NCBI RefSeq assembly: GCF_029223885.1
Contig: NZ_CP119409.1
Coordinates: 4,206,501-4,270,500 of the forward strand
DNA: 64,000 bases
Direction of reading: 5' to 3'
Source of the DNA: Pararhizobium gei
GTDB lineage: Bacteria; Pseudomonadota; Alphaproteobacteria; Rhizobiales; Rhizobiaceae
The position numbers and the translations under genes were made by a program. Shown here in pieces: positions 55,371 through 64,000 of this stretch (position 1 is the first letter of the stretch; each line of letters opens with the position of its first letter). The notes below the pieces were generated by a model, which was given only the letters and a program-made list of their open reading frames with translations, did not search any database and was not told where the DNA came from.

Positions 55371-56789
55371 ATGAAACGCCTATCTGCCTCGTCTTCCTTT
55401 CCCTTGAACGTCGTAACGCCGAATTATGACCGGGCTTCATTGAAGGCGGGCATCGTGCATCTCGGCTTTGGTGCGTTTCACCGGGCACATCAGGCCGTTT
55501 ATACCGACGCGGCGCTCGAAGCGGATTTTGGGGATTGGGGCATCGTCGGGGTCAGTTTGAGATCGAGCGACATGATCCGCGATCTCAAGGCGCAGGATCA
55601 TCTCTTTTCGGTAACAGGCCGGGGGGCGGATGCAACCGAGATCAGGGTCGTCGGCTCGGTCATCGGCGGCTTGTCCGCCCGGGAGCAGCGCGAGGATCTT
55701 CTTGCGCTGCTCGCCGATCCGGCCATCCGCATCGTCTCCATGACCGTAACGGAAAAGGCCTATGGCATCGATCCTGTCACAGGCGGTCTCGATCCCGGGC
55801 ATCCTGCCGTGGCCGAAGATCTGGCGAACCCGCGGCAGCCAGCAGGCGTAATCGGTGTCATCGTAGAAGGTCTGGCACGGCGGCATGCTGCCGGCGCCCT
55901 GCCCTTCACAGTGCTGTGCTGCGACAATCTCCCGACCAATGGCGGTGTCGTGCGACGTTTGGTCACCGAAATGGCAACGATCCGCGATTTGGCATTGGCC
56001 GACTGGATCAGGGAGTATGGAGCCTTCCCTTCGACAATGGTCGATCGTATCGTTCCGGCGGCCACGTCGGCGACACGGCAGCGGGCGGCAGAGCTTCTCG
56101 GGGCGGACGATGCGCTTGCGCTCGACACCGAGCCCTTCATGCAATGGGTCATCGAAGACCATTTCGTATCCGGCCGGCCGGCCTGGGAAGCGGCCGGCGC
56201 CCTGTTTGTCAACGCTGTCGAGCCATACGAGAAGATGAAGCTGCGCATGCTGAACGGCGCTCATTCCATGATCGCCTATCTTGGACAGGTCCGGGGCCTC
56301 GAATATGTTCGTGACGTCATGGCTATCCCGGACTGCCGGGCCGTCGTCGAGCGCTATATGCGGGCGGCGGCACTGACGCTGGATCCGGTTCCCGGCATCG
56401 ACCTCGATGCGTACCGGGAACAACTGCTAGCACGTTTTGCCAATCCGACCATTGCCCACAAGACGCGCCAGATCGCCATGGACGGGAGCCAGAAACTGCC
56501 GCAGCGTACCTTTTTCTCCGCGGTGGATGATCTGGTTGCAGGACGCGATGGTGGGATTTTCGCCTATGCCACGGCGGCATGGATCGCCTTTCTGCTTCGG
56601 GCAACAGCGCTGGACGACCCTCGCCGGGACGAGCTTGCAGATGCAGCCGCCAAGGTCGCGGAAAGCGGCAATCCACGCTTCGTTTTCGCCATACCAGGGT
56701 TGTTTCCGCAACCACTGCTGGAAGACGAAGCTTGGCTGAATCGTGTCGCACAGGATCTTCAGGAGATCGTCCGAACTGATAACCGCTGA
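55371..56789 (+). CDS. uxuB: Mannitol dehydrogenase family protein, probable D-fructuronate reductase
   Basis: A 472-residue long-chain polyol dehydrogenase: NAD motif GIVHLGFGAFHRAHQAVY near 24-41, CDNLPTNGGVVRRL, MVDRIVPAAT, and the catalytic lysine block EPYEKMKLRMLNGAHSMIAYLG. It reduces fructuronate to mannonate or runs in reverse. It lies directly after uxuA, last of the operon (gntR, dctP, dctQ, dctM, dehydrogenase, uxuA, uxuB). Mannitol or tagaturonate specificity cannot be fully excluded. Confidence 0.9.
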   Translation: MKRLSASSSFPLNVVTPNYDRASLKAGIVHLGFGAFHRAHQAVYTDAALEADFGDWGIVGVSLRSSDMIRDLKAQDHLFSVTGRGADATEIRVVGSVIGGLSAREQREDLLALLADPAIRIVSMTVTEKAYGIDPVTGGLDPGHPAVAEDLANPRQPAGVIGVIVEGLARRHAAGALPFTVLCCDNLPTNGGVVRRLVTEMATIRDLALADWIREYGAFPSTMVDRIVPAATSATRQRAAELLGADDALALDTEPFMQWVIEDHFVSGRPAWEAAGALFVNAVEPYEKMKLRMLNGAHSMIAYLGQVRGLEYVRDVMAIPDCRAVVERYMRAAALTLDPVPGIDLDAYREQLLARFANPTIAHKTRQIAMDGSQKLPQRTFFSAVDDLVAGRDGGIFAYATAAWIAFLLRATALDDPRRDELADAAAKVAESGNPRFVFAIPGLFPQPLLEDEAWLNRVAQDLQEIVRTDNR

Positions 56790-56869
56790 TTGCACTGATT
56801 GAGACGTACGGCCGGAACCAATTGACGGGCAGCAACGTTCCTCTCCCGGTTGAAACCAGAGGATTTATC

Positions 56870-56944
56870 ATGAACCGTATCATCTACATCGTCGGACTCG
56901 TCGTTATCGTTATTGCAATCCTGTCCTTCTTCGGCCTGCGCTGA
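56870..56944 (+). CDS. 24-residue single-helix membrane peptide
   Basis: A tiny frame encoding MNRIIYIVGLVVIVIAILSF plus four residues (FGLR): one hydrophobic helix with a positive N-terminus and an Arg end. The ribosome site CAGAGGATTTATC is well placed. Too short for standard gene calling. Position after the uxu operon and before another small protein suggests an independent small membrane protein of unknown function; I believe similar peptides occur in other rhizobia but cannot check. Confidence 0.6.
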   Translation: MNRIIYIVGLVVIVIAILSFFGLR

Positions 56945-57036
56945 TCCCGCGGGTCCCCAAATAATTCCATTTAAGCTGGAACATTCCCAGTTCTCTCCGG
57001 TTTATCCAAGCCAGAAGAAACAGGGGAGGAATCCTT

Positions 57037-57222
57037 ATGCCATCAAGTGAACAACTCCGCGTTCAGTATGACTGCATCAGCAAAACCGTGCTTTTGCAGT
57101 GCAAGGAAAGAAGTCACGTTCTGTCTGAACGCTTTGAGAACAAGGACAGCGCGGAACGCGCGGCCCAGAAATATGCCGAGACGCACTGGGGCTATCGGGC
57201 GCCCGTCACCACTCAGCAATAA
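57037..57222 (+). CDS. Small hypothetical protein (61 residues)
   Basis: A 61-residue soluble protein, MPSSEQLRVQYDCISKTVLL at the start, with two cysteines (C13, C22) and a charged helix (FENKDSAERAAQKYAETHWG). A good ribosome site GGGGAGGAATCCTT and a terminator 27 bases beyond the stop mark it as a real gene. No family recognised. Confidence 0.7.
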   Translation: MPSSEQLRVQYDCISKTVLLQCKERSHVLSERFENKDSAERAAQKYAETHWGYRAPVTTQQ

Positions 57223-57248
57223 ACGAACTGTTGAACCATTTCATGCTT

Positions 57249-57272
57249 GGCCCGGCTGACAACCGGGCCTTT
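57249..57272 (+). terminator. Terminator of the 61-residue protein gene
   Basis: GGCCCGG (57249-57255) pairs with CCGGGCC (57263-57269) followed by TTT. Confidence 0.75.
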
Positions 57273-57311
57273 CGCATTTTATCCCGACGATGGTCGAGCC
57301 GGCCTTTCCGA

Positions 57312-58238
57312 TTATGTCTCGACAACGCGATCGTCAGACGATGTTTGCTTCAGTTGCTGCTCGCGGAAGAAAATGAACAGCCCGGAGGCGACGATGAGAG
57401 CCGCGCCGATGACGACGGTTAAACGCGGCGTATCGCCAAAGAAGAACCAACCGAAAATCACCGCCCAGAACAGCAGCGTGTATTGCAGCGGCACGACGGT
57501 TGCCGCATCCGCGAGTTTCAACGAGCGGCTGACAAAAAGATGGGCAAGCATGGCGACGATCCCCAGCAAGCTGAGCGAGAGCAGCGCCTGAAGATCGAGT
57601 GGCGTCCAGCCCTCAGGATTGGCTGCAACGCCGAACAGGGAAAAGATCAGGGCTCCACCCAATTGCCAGAAGATCAGCGTTATATCGGGCGTCGCGCGAA
57701 ATTTGCGGCCGAGCAACAGCGCGAAGGCAAAAGCCGTGCTGCCGGTCAGAGCAATCAGCGCCGGCAGGGAAAAGCTCTGCTGCGATGGTTCAAGCGCGAC
57801 GAGGACGCCGGCAAACCCGATCAGGATCGCGGTCCAGCGTTTCCAACCGACCTTCTCGCCCAAAAGAAATGGCGACGCCGCCGCCACATAGATCGGCGCT
57901 GCCAGCCAATAGGTCATGGTATCGGCAAGCGGCATATAGGCGACCGCGAAGTAGAATGCGGAAGCATCCGCGGCGAACAGAAACGCGCGCAGAGCATGCA
58001 ATCTAGGTCGCTCGATCTTGACGAGGCTGCGCCAGCCGCGACGGACGAAGAACGGCGTCAGAACCAGAAGGGCGGCCAGGCTTCTGATGACCATCAATTG
58101 ACTGACGGAATGGGTCGAGACGAGCCATTTTCCCATCACGTCGTTCAGCGAAAACATCAGCATGCCAAGGAGCATGATCAGCACGCCAAGGCGGGCTGAA
58201 TGTCTCGAGGAGCGTATGGTATTCAGTCCGGCTTCCAT
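57312..58238 (-). CDS. EamA/DMT family membrane transporter
   Basis: A 308-residue protein with ten predicted helices in two EamA repeats: LGVLIMLLGMLMFSLNDVMG and LRAFLFAADASAFYFAVAYM in the first, IALTGSTAFAFALLLGRKF and VVPLQYTLLFWAVIFGWFFF in the second. Drug/metabolite exporters of this group move amino acids or small metabolites; the substrate is unknown. Start at 58238 (MEAGLNTIRSSRHS) with GGGATTATTGCC upstream. Convergent with the 61-residue protein. Confidence 0.9.
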   Translation of the reverse strand: MEAGLNTIRSSRHSARLGVLIMLLGMLMFSLNDVMGKWLVSTHSVSQLMVIRSLAALLVLTPFFVRRGWRSLVKIERPRLHALRAFLFAADASAFYFAVAYMPLADTMTYWLAAPIYVAAASPFLLGEKVGWKRWTAILIGFAGVLVALEPSQQSFSLPALIALTGSTAFAFALLLGRKFRATPDITLIFWQLGGALIFSLFGVAANPEGWTPLDLQALLSLSLLGIVAMLAHLFVSRSLKLADAATVVPLQYTLLFWAVIFGWFFFGDTPRLTVVIGAALIVASGLFIFFREQQLKQTSSDDRVVET

Positions 58239-58668
58239 GGCAATAATCCCGTTATGCTTCTGCCACTCGCATATTCGCGTGGCGTGATCCAGAGCGGAAA
58301 GCGGATGACTGCGTGAACAAACGGCATGGCTGCGTATTGTGATTGACTGGGTAAAAGCTCGATTTGCCCCAGCGCTTACGGTAAAGGGACGTCCACGGAC
58401 CATGCCAGGACTTGATCTTCTGCCGATCGTCGCTAATTACTGGGGAATTCCGCAGTGCAGGGCATTTCACGCCTGTGGAGTAAACCTGATACCGGGCCCC
58501 TCTGGCGAGATTCTACGGCGCTCTCGTGATGTCGGTATCACCCGCAAATAAGCCGGCGGACGATAAGCATATGACACTCCCCAACATGTATCCGCATGCC
58601 GTTGGCATGCGGAATTTTTCCGTAGATCTTACGGTGCTCCTGAACTCCGGTTACCAGGGGGCGCGGCC
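58239..58668. other. 430-base leader/intergenic region before the DUF475 gene
   Basis: It holds the leftward EamA promoter and, to the right, a stretch of about 180 bases ending in a strong hairpin (58591-58611) plus T-run before the DUF475 start. Open frames here are short and unconvincing. The arrangement resembles a regulated leader or a small RNA with its own terminator. I could not fit it to the yybP-ykoY manganese riboswitch consensus. Confidence 0.4.
58591..58618 (+). terminator. Hairpin with T-run in front of the DUF475 gene
   Basis: TCCGCATGCC pairs with GGCATGCGGA around GTT, followed by ATTTTTC. It lies about 50 bases before the DUF475 ATG on the same strand, so it either ends an upstream transcript or attenuates this gene. 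Confidence 0.7.
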
Positions 58669-59745
58669 ATGACACCCGCCCCAACGCAAAACTCGGTGCT
58701 TGGCTATTTCACCTGGTCCTTTATCGTCACCGTGCTGGGACTGGCGCTCGGTGCCTGGCTTGGCTGGCAGACAACCGGCACGATCGGCGGCATGGCCACC
58801 GTCTTCTTCATCTGCGTGGTCCTCGCCGTCCTTGAAATCTCGCTCTCTTTCGACAATGCCATCGTCAATGCCAACAAGCTGAAGGACATGACGCCAATCT
58901 GGCAGCAGCGGTTCCTCACCTGGGGCATCCTTATTGCCGTCTTCGGCATGCGCATCGTCTTTCCGCTGCTGATCGTCGTCATCGCCGCCAATATCGGTCC
59001 GATCGACGCGATCGTCCTGGCGGCAGCGCGGCCCGAGGAATATGCGCGCATCATGAACGACGCCCACCTGCCGATCGCAGCCTTCGGCGGAACATTCCTG
59101 ATGATGGTCGGCTTGAAGTTCTTCTTCGATCACGAGAAGGATGTTCACTGGATTGCCGCAATCGAACGGACAATGTCGAAAGCGGGCTCGATCAAGGGCG
59201 CTGAGATCTGCTTCGTTCTCGTCGTCATGCTGGTCTTCTCCTCTTTCCTTGAGGGCGAAGAGGCCGTGACCTTCATCTACTCGGCAATCTATGGCCTGGT
59301 TACTTTCCTCGTCGTCGAGGTTATCGGCGGCATTCTCGACGCGTCCGAGCAAACTATGAGCGCGGCGGCAAAGGGCGGTGTCGGAGCTTTCATCTATCTG
59401 GAAGTCCTCGATGCCAGCTTCTCCTTCGACGGGGTAATTGGTGCTTTCGCGCTGACCCAGAACCTCTTCATCATCGCAATCGGCCTTGGTATCGGCGCCA
59501 TGTATGTGCGCTCGATGACCATCATGCTGGTCGAGAAGAAGACGCTTGCCGAATATCGCTACCTGGAACACGGTGCCTTCTACGCGATCCTGATCCTCTC
59601 CGTGATCATGTACGTTCAGACGCTCGTTCACATTCCGGAAGTCATCACCGGCCTGGGCGGCGCCGGTCTGATCGGTCTGTCGCTGTGGTCGTCAATCCGC
59701 CATAACAGGCGTGAACTCACCGGCTATCGACACGCCGAGGCGTGA
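58669..59745 (+). CDS. DUF475 / TerC-like integral membrane protein
   Basis: A 358-residue protein with about nine helices. TerC-superfamily metal-site-like motifs are EISLSFDNAIVNANKL (about 60-75) and the mirrored LEVLDASFSFDGVIGAF (about 245-261), each with acidic residues inside the membrane. TerC/YkoY relatives export manganese or take part in metal loading of secreted enzymes, and tellurite phenotypes are secondary. The role here is inferred from the family. The transcript ends at the hairpin 59769-59794, into which IS copy 2 inserted. Confidence 0.85.
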   Translation: MTPAPTQNSVLGYFTWSFIVTVLGLALGAWLGWQTTGTIGGMATVFFICVVLAVLEISLSFDNAIVNANKLKDMTPIWQQRFLTWGILIAVFGMRIVFPLLIVVIAANIGPIDAIVLAAARPEEYARIMNDAHLPIAAFGGTFLMMVGLKFFFDHEKDVHWIAAIERTMSKAGSIKGAEICFVLVVMLVFSSFLEGEEAVTFIYSAIYGLVTFLVVEVIGGILDASEQTMSAAAKGGVGAFIYLEVLDASFSFDGVIGAFALTQNLFIIAIGLGIGAMYVRSMTIMLVEKKTLAEYRYLEHGAFYAILILSVIMYVQTLVHIPEVITGLGGAGLIGLSLWSSIRHNRRELTGYRHAEA

Positions 59746-59768
59746 CGAGGCTTAAATGAACAGAAGAA

Positions 59769-59794
59769 GCCCGCCGGTCGAAAGACCGGCGGGC
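59769..59794 (+). terminator. Terminator stem of the DUF475 gene, split by IS copy 2
   Basis: GCCCGCCGGTC (59769-59779) pairs perfectly with GACCGGCGGGC (59784-59794) around GAAA. Its last C is also the C of the CT core of the IS junction. The matching T-tract (CTTCTTTATC) is now at 60967-60976, beyond the insertion. Confidence 0.9.
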
Positions 59795-59805
59795 TTATAC
59801 ATTGT

Positions 59806-60958
<1,153 letters not shown>

Positions 60959-61021
60959 CACCGTTGCTTCTTTATCATGAGAAGGTAAAGACAGGGCGCT
61001 TTCAAAATCGCCCGCTTTGGA

Positions 61022-61189
61022 TCAACGCTTCACGGCGTTGAAATTTCTCGGATCGATACCAAGCGTATAGAGGTCGCGGTCCATTGGACGGCGGTGGCCT
61101 TCGACAGCCGCGGCAGCGACCGTCGCCGCGCCAAAAATGGCGATGGCATTACCGAAGAAGCCTCGGGCATTGTTACGAAGGGCGGACAT
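61022..61189 (-). CDS. Small hypothetical protein (55 residues)
   Basis: A 55-residue frame: N-terminal MSALRNNARGFFGNAIAIFG, an alanine-rich hydrophobic middle (AATVAAAAVE) and a conserved-looking polar tail with RRPMDRDLYTLGIDP. The tail resembles small rhizobial proteins of the DUF1127 type in style, but I cannot assign it. It is short, so gene callers may miss it. It faces IS copy 2, whose right end lies 55 bases beyond its stop. Confidence 0.65.
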   Translation of the reverse strand: MSALRNNARGFFGNAIAIFGAATVAAAAVEGHRRPMDRDLYTLGIDPRNFNAVKR

Positions 61190-61301
61190 CTCGTTACTCG
61201 CTTTCTGATCTCTATAGATCGTGTTTCCTGCACACCGTTAAGATGATCCTCGTGGCCCTTGATTACAATGCACAACATGACATCCCAGCCATGCAAATGG
61301 A

Positions 61302-61335
61302 CAAGGCCCGGTTCACGTCGGTGAACCGGGCCTTG
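61302..61335. terminator. Strong hairpin at the end of the tctCBA operon
   Basis: CAAGGCCCGGTTCAC (61302-61316) pairs perfectly over 15 bp with GTGAACCGGGCCTTG (61321-61335) around GTCG. It lies 26 bases past the tctA stop on the minus strand. Confidence 0.75.
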
Positions 61336-61361
61336 TCCTTGTGACGGTCTTGGGAGGATCG

Positions 61362-62879
61362 TCAGTCTTCGTTGGCGGCAAGCTGCGAAAGCACCTGGCC
61401 GCGACCGCGCGCCCGCAGGATCAGGGGAACGATCAGCGCCGCGGCGGCCACAACCAGAAGCACCGCAGCCACAGGCGAGGTGAACAGCACCGTGACGTCG
61501 CCCTGGCTGATCGACAATGCGCGGCGCAGCTGCTGTTCCGCAAGCGGCCCAAGGATCAGTCCCACGACAACCGGGGCGATCGGATAGCCGAAGATGCGCA
61601 TGACATAGCCGAGCACGCCGAAGGCGAGCAGCATGCCGAGTTCGAACACCGACGGATTGGCGCCTATGGTACCGAGGGTGGCAAATGTCAGAATGCCGGC
61701 ATAGAGCCAGGGCTTCGGGATCGTCAAAAGCTTCACCCAGAGCCCAACCAGCGGAAGGTTCAAGACGAGAAGCATGAAATTGGCGATCAGGAGGCTGGCG
61801 ATCAGACCCCAGACGAGTTGCGGATTGGTCGCAAACAGCAAGGGACCGGGCTGCAGGCCATATTGCTGGAAACCGGCCAGCATGATCGCCGCGGTCGCCG
61901 TCGTCGGCAGACCCAGCGTCAGCAGCGGCACGAGCGTCCCGGCCGCAGAAGCATTATTGGCGGCCTCAGGACCCGCGACACCCTCGATGGCACCATGACC
62001 GAACTGTTCCGGATGCTTCGTCAATCGCTTTTCGGCGGCATAGGACAGAAAGGTGCCGATCTCCGCGCCGCCCGCCGGCATGGCGCCGATCGGAAAGCCG
62101 ATCGCCGTGCCGCGCAGCCAGGGTTTCCAGGAGCGCGCCCAATCCTCGCGGCTCATCCAGACCGAGCCCTTGACAGCCTCGATCTTGTCGGGTCCGAGAT
62201 TGCCCTGGGCGGCGATATAGAGGGACTCGCCGATGGCGAACATGGCGACGGCCAGGGTCGTGACTTCAATGCCGTCGAGCAGGTCGGGAACGCCGAAGCT
62301 CAGGCGTGTCTGGCCCGTCAGCTGATCGATGCCGATGCAGGCAAGCGCAAAGCCGATGAACAGCGAGGTCAGGCCGCGCAGTGTCGAATCGCCGAAGGCG
62401 GAGGACACCGTAACGAAGGCAAGCACCATGAGCGCGAAATATTCGCGCGGCCCGAACACCAGTGCCAGCTTGACGATGAACGGGGCGATGAAGGCGAGCC
62501 CGATGGTTGCGATCAGACCGGCGACGAAGGAGCCGATCGCGGCCGTGGCGAGCGCCGGTCCGCCCCGCCCGGCCCGGGCCATCTTGTTTCCCTCGAGCGC
62601 CGTGACGATCGAGGCGCTTTCGCCGGGTGTATTCAGGAGGATCGACGTGGTCGAACCACCATACATGCCGCCATAGTAGATGCCGGCGAACATGATAAGC
62701 GAACCGGCGGGATCAAGCTTGTAGGTGACCGGCAGCAGAAGCGCCACCGTCAGCGCCGGTCCGATGCCCGGCAGAACGCCGACGGCAGTGCCGAGCGTCA
62801 CGCCGATCAGTGCATAAAGAAGGTTCATCGGCTGGGCAGCGACGAGAATGCCCTGCATGAGAAAGTCGAAGGTGTTCAT
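61362..62879 (-). CDS. tctA: Tripartite tricarboxylate transporter permease (TctA family)
   Basis: A 505-residue permease with about twelve helices. TctA family blocks include [20 protein letters not shown] near 37-56, [20 protein letters not shown] and a repeated [12 protein letters not shown] with [14 protein letters not shown] in the second half. It moves citrate-like or other carboxylates using the periplasmic protein TctC. Last gene of the minus-strand tctC-tctB-tctA set. Confidence 0.94.
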   Translation of the reverse strand: MNTFDFLMQGILVAAQPMNLLYALIGVTLGTAVGVLPGIGPALTVALLLPVTYKLDPAGSLIMFAGIYYGGMYGGSTTSILLNTPGESASIVTALEGNKMARAGRGGPALATAAIGSFVAGLIATIGLAFIAPFIVKLALVFGPREYFALMVLAFVTVSSAFGDSTLRGLTSLFIGFALACIGIDQLTGQTRLSFGVPDLLDGIEVTTLAVAMFAIGESLYIAAQGNLGPDKIEAVKGSVWMSREDWARSWKPWLRGTAIGFPIGAMPAGGAEIGTFLSYAAEKRLTKHPEQFGHGAIEGVAGPEAANNASAAGTLVPLLTLGLPTTATAAIMLAGFQQYGLQPGPLLFATNPQLVWGLIASLLIANFMLLVLNLPLVGLWVKLLTIPKPWLYAGILTFATLGTIGANPSVFELGMLLAFGVLGYVMRIFGYPIAPVVVGLILGPLAEQQLRRALSISQGDVTVLFTSPVAAVLLVVAAAALIVPLILRARGRGQVLSQLAANED

Positions 62880-62888
62880 CTCAGGGCC

Positions 62889-63380
62889 TTACCAAAACAG
62901 GCGTTCGATCGGTCCCGCCGGGAGCGACAATTGCAGCAGACCGGCAAACACCAGCCATATGCCGAGACAGAGAATAATGCCGATCGGAATCGTCATCCAC
63001 ACTTTGCGTTTGCCAAAGGCCCCGGCCGTTGCGGCAAAGAGCAGACCGGTGGCAATCGAAAAGCCCGCGGTTTTCAAAAGCAGCATCTGGAGTGCAAGGC
63101 CGCCGATGATCCAGGCGACCGGCGCGATCTCCTGGCGTTCGCGCGCAGGAAAATCGCCTCGCCAGGCTTCGAAGACTGTCCAAGCGGCCAGGAGCAGCAG
63201 CCCACCTGCCACCACGAATGGAATGGTGGCAGGGCCGATGCCGGAATAGCCGCCCATGTTTGCAAGCCGGGAGGCGTCCCAGAAGATCACAGCGGCGAGT
63301 GCAGCCAGGAACACGGCGATGGCAAGCGCCGCCCAATCGGGGCGGCGCGTTTCCGTTGAAGGGATGTGACCCTTGCTCAT
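62889..63380 (-). CDS. tctB: Tripartite tricarboxylate transporter small subunit (TctB family)
   Basis: A 163-residue protein with four helices (LAIAVFLAALAAVIFWDASR at the start of the membrane part, IPFVVAGGLLLLAAWTVFEA next). TctB proteins assist the TctA permease. It overlaps the tctC stop by four bases and ends nine bases before tctA. Confidence 0.88.
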   Translation of the reverse strand: MSKGHIPSTETRRPDWAALAIAVFLAALAAVIFWDASRLANMGGYSGIGPATIPFVVAGGLLLLAAWTVFEAWRGDFPARERQEIAPVAWIIGGLALQMLLLKTAGFSIATGLLFAATAGAFGKRKVWMTIPIGIILCLGIWLVFAGLLQLSLPAGPIERLFW

Positions 63381-64000
63381 TGGACGAGACCGATGTCCTT
63401 GAGGACGGCTTCGGTTGCGGAGACATCCTTGGCGAGCTGTTCTTTGAAGGCGTCGCCGGCCAGATAGGTGTCCTGCCAGCCCTTGGTCTTCAGGGCTTCC
63501 TGCCAGCCGGCCGACTTCGCAAGCTTTTCGATGTCGGCAGACACGGCGGCCTTCTGATCGTCGGTCAGCCCGGGGGCTGCAGCGATCATGCGCCAGTTCT
63601 CTACCACGACATCGAGACCGCTTTCCTTGATCGTCGGAGCATCGATGCCGGCAAGACGCTCGGCACTGGAGACGGCGAGAAGTCTCAGCGTGCCGGCCTT
63701 GACCTGGGATTCGAACTCACCATAGCCGGAAATGCCGGCGGTCACCTGACTGCCGAGAATTGCCGCCAGTGCCTCGCCACCGCCGGAGAAGGCGATGTAA
63801 TTGATCTTGGTGGGATCGACGCCTGCAGCCTTGGCGATCAGTCCGACGGCGATATGGTCTGTGCCGCCTGCCGAACCGCCACCCCAGGATACGGCGCCCG
63901 GATCCTTCTTCAGCGCCTCGACAAGGTCGCCGAACGTCTTCAGCGGCGAATCCGCCGGGACCACGATCGCTTCATACTCGCCGGTCAGGCGCGCGATCGG
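63377..64000 (-). CDS. tctC: Tripartite tricarboxylate transporter substrate-binding protein (TctC family), partial
   Basis: The C-terminal 207 residues of a Bug/TctC periplasmic binding protein; the N-terminus with its signal peptide lies beyond the right edge of the window. Visible family blocks are VVPADSPLKTFGDLVEALKK, GGGSAGGTDHIAVGLIAKAAG and IAFSGGGEALAAILGSQVTAGISG. The ligand should be a carboxylate or similar small acid, not readable from here. Confidence 0.9.
   Translation of the reverse strand, partial: PIARLTGEYEAIVVPADSPLKTFGDLVEALKKDPGAVSWGGGSAGGTDHIAVGLIAKAAGVDPTKINYIAFSGGGEALAAILGSQVTAGISGYGEFESQVKAGTLRLLAVSSAERLAGIDAPTIKESGLDVVVENWRMIAAAPGLTDDQKAAVSADIEKLAKSAGWQEALKTKGWQDTYLAGDAFKEQLAKDVSATEAVLKDIGLVQ

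Noticed and set aside
58440..58590. yybP-ykoY manganese riboswitch
   Set aside because: Position before a TerC-like gene invited the idea, but the conserved GGGGAGTAG and distal motifs are not present.
61341..63359. A 672-codon open frame on the plus strand
   Set aside because: Antisense to tctA and tctB; composition rich in Arg, Gln and His, as expected of a shadow frame.

Overview
The window is GC-rich, densely packed DNA from an alphaproteobacterium, most likely Rhizobiales/Rhizobiaceae. The evidence is the glxABCD-sox type gene order, RIME-like palindromic repeats in intergenic gaps, DUF6481/CspA neighbours, and TRAP and tripartite tricarboxylate transporters. I see no tRNA, rRNA, CRISPR array or prophage.

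Region 1 (about 1-27,800) is a nearly complete locus for using methylated amines as nitrogen and C1 source. Trimethylamine is oxidised by a flavin monooxygenase (tmm, 19259). TMAO is demethylated by a DUF1989-GcvT fusion (tdm, 23355-25724). Dimethylamine is demethylated by a four-gene haem N-demethylase set (dmmDABC, 15304-19074). Methylamine is assimilated through gamma-glutamylmethylamide synthetase (gmaS, 12950), N-methylglutamate synthase (mgsABC, 9886-12860) and an N-methylglutamate dehydrogenase with sarcosine oxidase-type subunits (mgdABCD, 3610-8663). purU disposes of the C1 unit. An Amt channel, an APC permease and a small one-helix protein (22475) sit in the locus. A XRE-cupin regulator (2907) and a GlxA-type AraC regulator (8752) are candidate controllers, and three promoter regions share a TTTCCTGYA motif. 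A formamidase gene and a fused oligopeptide-type ABC ATPase lie at the left edge. A parDE toxin-antitoxin pair is wedged between the small gene and tdm.

Two apparently identical 1173-bp IS110-family insertion sequences (27851-29023 and 59794-60966) lie in direct orientation, 30.8 kb apart. Each has inserted between the stem and the T-tract of an intrinsic terminator, at a CT dinucleotide. The 5' non-coding part of the element reads as a bridge RNA: two seven-base guides match the element's own right and left ends, and a second loop carries guides that match the terminator target. This is the most striking structure in the window.

Region 2, between the IS copies, is a mix of metabolic modules. 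It holds rpiB/tpiA/deoR (resembling the erythritol isomerase genes), pncB, a TetR gene with a spermidine-synthase-like gene, glgA and glgX convergent, small stress-type proteins with cspA, a ring-cleaving dioxygenase plus esterase pair (mhqO/mhqD-like), ggt, a flavoprotein, an SDR, and a large hybrid histidine kinase. It also holds a GntR-TRAP-dehydrogenase-uxuA-uxuB operon, probably for L-gulonate/fructuronate/mannonate, two very small proteins, an EamA transporter and a DUF475 membrane protein. Region 3 (61,000-64,000) holds a 55-residue protein and a tctCBA transporter that runs off the right edge.
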